Shown here: positions 12,721 through 21,342 of the stretch, in pieces | Layout of the letters: every line of letters starts with the position of its first letter | How positions within the stretch are numbered: the stretch's first letter is position 1 | Source: Sarcocystis neurona | Taxonomy: Eukaryota > Apicomplexa > Conoidasida > Eucoccidiorida > Sarcocystidae | Length of the DNA stretch: 64,000 bases | Assembly (NCBI GenBank): GCA_000727475.1 | Contig: KL647301.1 | Location: 1-64,000 of the forward strand | Direction of reading: 5' to 3' | Position numbers and translations under genes: made by a program | Notes under the pieces: generated by a model | Told to the model about the DNA's origin: nothing | Databases searched by the model: none | Seen by the model: only the letters and a program-made list of their open reading frames with translations

Positions 12721-13657
12721 GCTACGAACAGCTGCACCGACACGCATCAGGTACAGCTGCTTCCTGTGCCTACGTACTGGCAACAGGCAGAGCTAGGTGT
12801 TCTCTGCATGCCTATGCAGATAATAGATAGACGTCTACGCAAGCGCAGAGTAGTTCAATACGTGCTCCGCACGCGGGCGCCGAGACACGCATTAGACCGT
12901 AGGATACAATATCTACGTATACAGATATACAGCGCGCGTGCCCTTGTTGCGCCCTTTCTGTACAATGGAATACTGGATAAACAACTTATTTGCTACATGT
13001 TCCTGCACAATAGATCTATCAGTCACTGCAAGGGAAAACAACGATACGCAGTAAACTCACAGATTTGCTGGGTCCTTGCAGCACCGTGCACGTGTCCAGG
13101 TGCACACAATCCGCACAACTGTGCGCGTACGTTTAGTACGCGGCGGCCCGCATGTGCGGCCGCAGGCGTATAATAAAAATAATCTACCACAGCTAGTACA
13201 CATACAGATACTACTGCGCTCCACATGCCTGCACAGGCGTGTGCGGTACGTGCGAAGGTTTGCTGAATGCTCCGCTTCAAAGCCTACCTACGTGCACTGG
13301 TGTACCCAAAGATGTGTAAGCACACTCTCAGCAAACGCAGCAGGTCTGCTGAAGCGCGTGCCTGTTGTGCTAGAGTCTAAGTTCTACGAAAATTTTGAAG
13401 GAAAACAGGCACGCACTTATCTATGTGTGAAAGCGCATGTGTGTCTACCGAGAGAGGTCTGGTGAGCCTACGTGTATTGAAGGAAATCAGACTTGGGATC
13501 TACATGCGTACGTAGAGGGCGAGAGACACAGAATTCGAGGACGTAACAGATGGAGAAATACACACGGTCTCCCCCCATACGTACATATATTGGGAGACAA
13601 AAATTTGAATCGCACATGTACACACAAAAGTAGAGACTCCGACAGACTCAGAAGCTT

Positions 13658-13777
13658 TTTATTGTTAAAGGGAGAAAGAGGTACGTCTAAGCAATGCACA
13701 GTCGTGGTGCACTCGTAAGTCATTTTCTGTTTAAAAGAGAAAGAGACACTTTTAAGCAGTGCACAGCCGTAGTGCAG
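13658..13777 (+). repeat. Imperfect tandem direct repeat, two units of ~54 bp
   Basis: Units at about 13658-13712 and 13724-13777 share the same order of blocks: a T-rich start, GTTTAAA or GTTAAAG, GAGAAAGAG, TAAGCA(A/G)TGCACAG, and a closing GTGCA. The unit spacing is 66 bp. Several mismatches separate the copies, so the duplication is not recent. No frame across it is convincing. Confidence 0.6.
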
Positions 13778-14526
13778 ACACAACGAAATGCGTATTTCTA
13801 AGACGTCTGCAGAGACGGGGAGAAGGACGAAGGCGACAGGACACACTGCGTAGATGTGCACACATCTCTCTCTTTAGGTTTCCGGAAATACATATACACA
13901 TACACGCAAATGCACACACTGTACCTCCGCCGACATTCAATGGCAGAAAGGCAAACGACAAAGAACTTGCATGCTGTGTACGCACGTGTCAAACTCAGAA
14001 CTACGTCGCTACCAGGGTGTCAAGGTATTCAGTTGCCTGCACTTTGAAAAAGCTCTACTTCACAAAGAGGGTGGCCGGCCTCTCACTCCTGTGGTGCAGA
14101 GCTCTTCTCTGCTAAGTGGAATAAGGTAGTCCGTTGTTCTTATGTTGTGATTTCCTATAACCTCTAACGGTTACACTCCTGTGAGGGCTACTGCTGCGCA
14201 GAGCACACGCACGGACGCACTGCCCTCGGAGAGTGGCCCGAAACGGATAGCTGAAGCTATCTGAAGGGTCGCGAAAAATGAGCTGAAACACATTTAAATT
14301 CGTGTGTATTTCAGCTGCTGTATTCTGAAAAAGAAGCGTGGCGCATGTGAAGGATTAACTCTTGGAGGTACTAGTGAAGAATCATCCGTCACCCCGCATA
14401 TGTTCCACAAGCAGATGCGGGCATTATCTAAGCAGGGGGAAAGTCGTAGCAGATGTATGATTTCTGCGTGTGTGATAAGAATCACCGCTGCCAGTGGGCG
14501 CGACGAATATCCAAGTCGAGCCCGGC

Positions 14527-17055
14527 TCATTCTACTTTGAGTACCGACGACGGTGTGCGATTAGACCGTAGTCTGATGATTGTATTACCTTGGACGAGTC
14601 TGGAAGGGAACGGGTCCCAGATGTATCCGTATTCAACATCTTTATCAAAGGAGGCGCACACCCAGTATCCATCTTCCCAGTAGAGCTGAATCAGGAGGCC
14701 ATCAGCGTCCCGTTGCCAGAAAACGGCCCGTTGGCCACTAGCGCCCCTTACAGCGTGCATTATAAACAAACCGTTGCAGACGTGTGGCTGCAACTCTTCC
14801 TCCCTTTCAGTGAAGTCTCCGCCGGACTCTCCTCCTCCACCTCTCAATGTGTCACCAGATGTTGCATCTGCTCCCCTCTCTTTAGCTTTTATGCGAGCAG
14901 TTGCAGCTCCTCTGGGTGCCGCGTCTCCTCTGACTGGTTTTGCTGTTCCTCTTGCTAGTTCAGCGTTCGATCCTCCTGCTGCAATTATTGTTTCGTCTGT
15001 TCTCCCTTGTCTTGGTGCCACTTTACCCACCAGTATTCCAGCAGTTTCTGATGTCCCTGCTGATGCAGGTAGCACTACTTCTTTCGCTTCTCCTTCTGTT
15101 CCCCCTTTACGTCTTCTTCCCCCTCCCTTCAACCTGTCTGCATCTCTTGCTTCTTTCACTAACTCAAGTCTCCCTTCCCTTGCCGTTTCTTTCTCTGTTA
15201 AAAGCTCTCCTCCTTCTCTTTTAGCTGGATTTGGTGACGCTCCTCTCCCTTCGGCTGCGATCTCTGATGGTACTATCTCACCTCCGTCTCCATCTCTCCC
15301 CGCCTCGCGCTCCGGTTGTGTTCCTCTGCCTGTTCTCCGTAATAAGGTTACCTTCTGTTTTCCTGCTTGTTCTCTTGCTGCCCGTCGCCTCCGTTTCAAT
15401 GCCGCTGTTGATAACCGTGATATACGTCCTCCTCCTGCATCTTCCTCTCTTGCTGCCGTATCCCGGCCTTCTGCTTGTTCTGCTAACGCCCGTGCGGCCT
15501 CAGCTTCTCTTCTGGCTTTTTTTGGAGGCGCCCCTTCAAGCAGCAAGAACTGGCACTGTTGCGGATGCGACATAATCGACGAGAAAGCCTCCTCGCATCC
15601 AGGGCCCCTTCGAATTTCCAAGAGGGTCCCATCGTAGCAAACTCTGCCAAGAGCTCCATTTTCTTTCCATCCTAGTGGGCATTTATAAGTACAGCCTTCT
15701 CCGTGCTGCAACATCCCGTCTAGTGGGCAGCTGCCTAGTGCATAACCTACCGGAAGCGTGCGGGGCAGGCGGCAGTCGCGCATGTTTTCGCATAAAGTTT
15801 CACAAGAGCCACCACAGTCCATGCCGCTCTCGTTGCCATCCGTGGCGCCATTGTTGCAACCCACACGGACAACAATTACAAACTTATCTGGGACAAGTAC
15901 TGTCTCATTGTTCTGCTGCTCAAAAACTGACCATATCCCACTTATGAGGTCGGGGTATGTTGCATCACTAACCACAAACGCACGAATCTTCTCGTTTACG
16001 TACGGGATTTCACCGATGGCCCAATACACCGGGGAACTGCGCTGTTGCTGCTGTTGACGGTCGTGCTCCGAATGCTGCGAGGAAGCGCGCCGCGACGAAA
16101 ACAGATATAGAGGCGTAGCTTCAGAGTAGGTCCGCAGCAGTTTCTTGAACAAGAAATCTTTTCCTGAATCTGTCTCCAGCACCACGTATTCGCCGTTTAT
16201 TTCCGCATTCTGCCCCACGCGACCCAAAACCGAAACTCCCGGGTGGGCAGCCGACACTGGGGCAGAAGATGAAGAAGTTGCCGCATTATGCTGAAGATAG
16301 CGCTGTTTGCTCCATGTGTTGCTGTCTGGGGGAATTTCCTCTGTACTTGTATGCGGGGCGCCACTCGCATAGGCTCGAGATGTATATGCTGTACGTGGAC
16401 CCCGGTGCTCACGGGCGTTGCCTGTCGAGAAAGGACACTTGTCACCGCCGGAAAAGTGAGAAATTCTTCTTTGTGCAGCTGCTAAATTGTATTCGATTGT
16501 AGCTTCAGAAGTGAACGTGCCACTATCTTGGAAAATAACTCTTCCGTGGCCTGAAGAAGAGTCCCTCCCGGTGGGAGAAATGATGGTGTGCAGGCTATCA
16601 CACGACCACAGATCACTTTTCTGATCTTTGCTGTCCGCAGAGACGGTGCTGTTGAGAGCACGATGCAAAGGTGGGGGGATCTCACTAGGGCTGATTAATG
16701 GTTTGTTTGATGGCCGGTCGTCTTCGTCTCTAATGAAGATAATACCACTCTGGGCGACCATGGTTTTGTTGACGTTGCGAACGTACAGCAGAGGATCTCT
16801 GTCTTTCAGATGCTGAAAGCTCTTTGAAGAGTGGCTCGAACGCGCATTTGTAAAGCTGCATGAGGAGCAAAGGCGCAGCTTTGCGGAACAGAGGACGAAA
16901 TGCAGTGAGGAAGAAAAGAGGACGCATAGGGTGAGTAATCTTACGCGGGAGCTTGATTGTGTGGAACTGCTGCAAATCTGAGCGAGACGGGATGAACTTC
17001 CGCATGCTGGAAACGTTTCTGATAAGTACGTCATTCGTAAATATGTGGGAGCCAT
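14527..17055 (-). CDS. Large putative secreted/surface protein: two repeat modules, DCGGSC motif, sushi-like domain
   Basis: An 842-codon frame opens at a true ATG (17055). A hydrophobic stretch at about residues 38-60 (LLTLCVLF...) may be a signal peptide or signal anchor behind a short N-terminal extension. The first module, about 280-395, shows INGEY, PLYLF, a poly-Q interruption, VYWAIG and SGIWSVF. A Cys-rich section follows with DGNESGMDCGGSC at about 405-415, then a sushi/CCP-like block with CTYKCPLGW, VCYDG and a final PGC, ending near 490. A highly charged, repetitive Arg/Glu/Ala/Gly region fills about 500-755. The last module, about 758-842, shows CNGLF, AVFW, IQLYW, GYWVC and YIW, and the protein ends eight residues after IIRLRSN. 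The Cys modules suggest an extracellular setting and binding function, by inference only. The plus strand is also open for 287 codons (14774-15637) opposite the charged region; that is taken as a shadow because the minus frame joins recognisable domains on both sides. Confidence 0.7.
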   Translation of the reverse strand: MAPTYLRMTYLSETFPACGSSSRLAQICSSSTQSSSRVRLLTLCVLFSSSLHFVLCSAKLRLCSSCSFTNARSSHSSKSFQHLKDRDPLLYVRNVNKTMVAQSGIIFIRDEDDRPSNKPLISPSEIPPPLHRALNSTVSADSKDQKSDLWSCDSLHTIISPTGRDSSSGHGRVIFQDSGTFTSEATIEYNLAAAQRRISHFSGGDKCPFSTGNAREHRGPRTAYTSRAYASGAPHTSTEEIPPDSNTWSKQRYLQHNAATSSSSAPVSAAHPGVSVLGRVGQNAEINGEYVVLETDSGKDFLFKKLLRTYSEATPLYLFSSRRASSQHSEHDRQQQQQRSSPVYWAIGEIPYVNEKIRAFVVSDATYPDLISGIWSVFEQQNNETVLVPDKFVIVVRVGCNNGATDGNESGMDCGGSCETLCENMRDCRLPRTLPVGYALGSCPLDGMLQHGEGCTYKCPLGWKENGALGRVCYDGTLLEIRRGPGCEEAFSSIMSHPQQCQFLLLEGAPPKKARREAEAARALAEQAEGRDTAAREEDAGGGRISRLSTAALKRRRRAAREQAGKQKVTLLRRTGRGTQPEREAGRDGDGGEIVPSEIAAEGRGASPNPAKREGGELLTEKETAREGRLELVKEARDADRLKGGGRRRKGGTEGEAKEVVLPASAGTSETAGILVGKVAPRQGRTDETIIAAGGSNAELARGTAKPVRGDAAPRGAATARIKAKERGADATSGDTLRGGGGESGGDFTEREEELQPHVCNGLFIMHAVRGASGQRAVFWQRDADGLLIQLYWEDGYWVCASFDKDVEYGYIWDPFPSRLVQGNTIIRLRSNRTPSSVLKVE

Positions 17056-18985
17056 ACTTTCTGTACCCAGCTACACGAGGTTTTCACGACTTTTCAGGTT
17101 CCGCGAAAGCAAATAACCAAGTCTTGCTCTTTCTACACGAGGGTCACTACGTACACCACAGCAGTAAGGTGGAGAAGGAGCCACTTCTGACATTGTGATT
17201 TAGGTGGATAGAGCCTCAGGCGACATCAAAACTTAGCGCGGACAAGTTATACAAAGGTTTCTGTCCCCGTACGTGGTGCAAGACCTACACTTGTTAGCAG
17301 AGAACATGTAATCGCAGCTGCGGCCTTGTATAACTGATAAATGGGAAGCACTCGTTGGAGGTGCTTCAAGTGTCTACCACCCTGCGAGCACGCTGGCAGA
17401 CTGCTCTTGCAATGAGCACACATCTACACACGGATGAACTGTCGGCTCTGCTGAACTAAATCGGTCTTTTTCTACTGAAGAACATGTTTCAGAAGTCACA
17501 GCTCACGTATCTCTGAAACCTGGACTAGCCTACTGTCACTTAAAAGGATGTCGGGATTATCTTGTGTTTGGTCGGGTAAAAAAAACCCGTTGTTGTGGCG
17601 CAGATACTCTGTTTACCTTCAATACGGTAATGAAGGCACCTTCATTTCCGTTTCGAGCTTTGAAATTTCGTGTACGTAGAGAGACAAGGGAAAGATCACG
17701 TCGTGTGCTCTGCTCACTCTGTCCTGAGAATGCGTGCCGCGTGTCGTGGCAGAACGAGACTGTAAAATTTCTTGGAAATTCGGATCTTGGTGTCTGCCAC
17801 GCCGGATAAAGAAGAGGTAGACATCGGTACTTGTAACCAGTAGGCAAGGGCACAATATGCACTTTTCAAAAAGAGGCAGTAATTTGGCTACTGTGGGCGG
17901 TGTTTCTGTAGCACTTAGACGCAAAAGACTGGATGTTCTTTTCTTCGCCAGAAGATCTCTCTCTGTGTGACTGTCCTGCGGCTAAATTTCTGTACGTGGA
18001 CAGTGCGAAAGCACGTATACACTCAAGCATTTTTGAGGTCGCAGGCAACTCAGGGCTGAAACAAGCCACGGGCGAACGGAAACAGAAATTCGTACACCGG
18101 AACGCAGACAGAAATCCGTACACCGTAAGGCTACGTCGTAGTAATCTGTATAGTCCGTAGCATCGGAAAGTTGGACGTGAACAACGTAAGACAAAGACAC
18201 TCGTGTCACGGGCAAATGTCAGCCCAGTGCGGACATCTAGGTAAAACGTGGGGTCCGTATCGCGTCACTGGTAAACACCAAGGATTACTTAAGGAGGACT
18301 ACTCCACCCTGCACACTATAAAATGGTAAGTCGCTGCCCTGCAGCAGGGGTCCGCTTCTTCCTGCGGGAAATACAACTCAGCCAAATACCGGTAAGCTTT
18401 CACACGTGAGTCAGGTTCACGGAAGAACAGCTCACTACTTTACCCGAAAAAACAGCGTGCCCAGTTTGTGCAGCCAAATAATGGTGGAGAAGACTTCCAG
18501 TGCAACTGCTGCAGGAGGTGACTAGTTAGAACTGTGACACAGGGTCACGCGCGGCGGTGTCAGTGCGATGCGGCGGTCTGAATTCCGGTCAGCCTCACGG
18601 CGTGACGAGCTGAAAAAGAGGTTCCAGGGAAACGTTATTTCCACCGCAGGAAAACAGGCACTACACGAAGACTGCCATACTAGCACGTACTCTTCAATAG
18701 CCTTTTATGTGGCCATCACACCTTGGTTCCACTTCAGTTACGCCTTCGTCACGAGGGGTAATTTATCTCCGAGCACGCCAACGGCTGTTACATTTGCGAA
18801 GCAGTTTAATCATGTGTGGAACTTCTACAAAGTTACCACAGATTTCTAGTGTCTCAGCCTTTCCGCGAGCCTGCCCGACAGCTCCTGAAACAGCTAGGTA
18901 GTCACGTGTATTAGCTGCGTGTGGTTTACAGTGGACAATCACAAGCGTTTCTACGACAAAGCGACGTGCGCTATGCGCACAAGCG
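17056..18985. other. Intergenic stretch, no supported gene
   Basis: Frames here are short, overlap on both strands and show no domain. The part next to 17055 is the 5' flank of the minus-strand module gene. I see no repeat, RNA gene or convincing exon. Confidence 0.4.
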
Positions 18986-19508
18986 GCAGCTTATGTGTGA
19001 AGCTGGCGCCCCAGCCACTTTGATATGGTTGTCACACGGCCGTGCTAAAGAAATGGATATTGGTCCCACAGAGGGGTTGTTACGAAGCATTACAGGATCT
19101 GCACCAAAGTGGAAAATTTGTGCAATGGGTTGCACGTTATATATCTTGTCAGGTGAACAAATCCGCGTTTTTTCCATGCCGCAGGTTCACGGTTGTATAT
19201 CCATCCACACGTATACGTGTCTGTGAGCATGTGGGGCACGGTACGAGGTTTTGTCAACGCACGAATACTCCTGCCGTCGTTCTGCGCATAGCGCCACATG
19301 CGTGCCCCATCTGCAGCATGGAAAAACGCGGATTAGTTCATCTGAAAAGATATATAACGTGCAACCCTTTGCACAAATTTAACACTTTGCTGCAGATCCT
19401 GTAATACTTCGTCACAACCCCTCTGTGCGACCAATATCCATTTCTTTAGCACTGCCGTGTGGCAGCGATATCAAAGTGGCTGGGGCGACACCTTCACACA
19501 TAAGCTGC
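18986..19508. repeat. Long foldback: two ~200-bp inverted arms around a 126-bp spacer
   Basis: The left arm (18986-19184) and the reverse complement of the right arm (19311-19508) match along their whole length, about 90% by eye with one 1-base gap. The symmetry shows in translation too: short frames on opposite strands of the two arms end in nearly the same residues (VHLxRYITCNPLHKF). Inside the spacer, GTGGGGCAC and GTGCCCCAT are also arranged head to head, so part of the loop may pair. No transposase and no clear target-site duplication were seen. It could be a foldback/MITE-like element, a duplicated inverted segment, or a source of hairpin RNA. Confidence 0.85.
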
Positions 19509-21342
19509 TAAGTCCCTTTCGCCTCCTCACTCAGTAAGCGGTTCATACGGAAACGCACTACCTAAAAGGCTAATACGAAGTTGTCCACGAACCAGCTGCC
19601 GTGCAGCACGACGGACCCTGCTTTTCTCTGCAGCGATGAGTGCTGAAGGTCACTCGCTTTTGTCGTTCAACGTAATAATAACGAGTGCCGTATACATCTG
19701 TCAGAATTTTCCGGAAGGCCAGAACTGCGCGACGACGCATCCTGCTGTGGACAGGGACCAGTCGCACCTGAGTTCCAGGACTGACGTAATAAGTACAAAT
19801 GGAAATCCGTCATGCGAAAGACCGCGCATCCTCATCTGTCTGAAAGATTTTGACACAGGCGGCTACCTGACATCCATGCATCTGCGTCTAGATGTTCGAA
19901 GTTACTGGAACTATTCGTGCTTTCCTAACGTGGACGCGCTATACAGTACCGAGTCCGTAACACGTACTACAGTCGAAGTACTACTGCGACGTTAGGAAAA
20001 CCGAGCCAGCCGTCGCAGCCGAAGGGGTTTTACAGTGACACGTACACTACCTCGTGATATGTGCGGCCAGCAGGTTGTGGATCCGCATACACAAAACAGA
20101 TGCTGTCTAGATAAACGGTGGTCGCAGCTTACATCACTCGACGGGAAGCGCGTCTTGCGAAAGCCGGTGTAAGCTGGACTCACCCGGGGCGCGTAAGATG
20201 TCCTGCATGCAGATCTAGTGTGCACGCGTCACATCGGTGCTCCTGAGCATTAGGCTGCTCCCCCTGAGGCATACGTCTTCGACAGCAGCGTACAAATGCA
20301 GTGAGTGAAATGATGCAGACCGCAAGCTTGGTGAAAATATCATCTTCCTTTCGCAACTTAAAAACGCGCTACACTGATGCAGCTGATGAATAACGTCCTT
20401 TCCGTTTAACCGTGCCTGTCGAGCCTGCCCTCATTAGCACTGTTAGCATACGTACTTATACCGCAGAGGCAGACCACGCGCTGCTGACACAGCTCCTGCA
20501 TAGGTCGGGAGTGACGAAAAACTGCCCGCCTACTGCAAGGTCAGTTGCTACAGCGGCAAAAGCTCATATATATATATGTATATACACGTAAATACATACC
20601 ACTCATCGTTCACAACAGTCTCATTTACAATTTCAGGCACTTCATACTGCCGTACGTCCGAGTGGTAACAAAAATGTACGATGGCACGCCGAGGACAAAG
20701 AACACGAGATGACAACCGTCCGAAGAATTCAGCTGTAGAAGTATCCACACATGCACAGCTGCCACAAGGAGAACGCTGTCCACGCGAGCATGTAGAGCTG
20801 CGTATACACCACATCATCCCTTTTGCACACATATCTGCTTCTCTACATACACGTACGTGCAACGGAACAGCACCGCACGCACGTATCTCCTTGCACGCTT
20901 GAGTGGCACGCGAAACTGCGGCTCAACGCCGAACCCGCCCACGTACAAAAGACGCATCAGCACGGAGAGGAGCTAATACGGGCTCCCCATCGTTCTTCTT
21001 CCCAGTTGGATCCATCGTAAGACGAGCGCCTAGCTTTCCTTACGAATGCTGTACGCGAGTCTGAAATATGCACTCGCCCACTTATCCCTCCGGTTTGTGC
21101 ACTTGAGACTCCGGCTAGCGAGAAGAATAAACGTGTACCTCGCAGACGCCCACACATCAACGGATGCACCGGGCACGGGTACAAATGTGCACACGTTTGT
21201 AAGCAGCGACTCAAAGACATTCAACATCTCAAAACGTGTGTACAAGTGCTCACTTCATACATCCCAGCGATTTCAAGGGCCTCCCACCGACTGAGAAAGT
21301 CTAAACTAAATTCCTCTAGAAACTGCCGTAGCACGAAGTCTT
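19509..21342. other. Intergenic stretch, no supported gene
   Basis: The longest frame, 19636-19995 on plus (119 codons from an ATG), has no recognisable domain. A short TA run is at 20567-20582. The segment near 21300 is the 3' flank of the minus-strand stem-loop binding gene. Nothing else was seen. Confidence 0.35.

Larger units (their letters stand above)
9881..14526. other. Intergenic stretch; purine-rich plus strand, small repeats
   Basis: From about 9900 to 12200 the plus strand is purine-rich (GAAG, GGAG and AAAG words), i.e. pyrimidine-rich when read in the direction of the 8.4-9.9 kb gene, whose 5' flank this is. A 185-codon plus frame at 10460-11017 begins at GTG and follows this purine bias; it is not called. 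TA-rich sequence lies at 12470-12510. A two-tier hairpin lies at 12678-12720. An imperfect direct repeat lies at 13658-13777. No domain was recognised in any frame. Confidence 0.45.

Noticed and set aside
14774..15637. 287-codon plus-strand frame rich in Ser/Pro/Ala
   Set aside because: Lies opposite the charged segment of the 842-codon minus gene, which carries recognisable modules on both sides; taken as a shadow.
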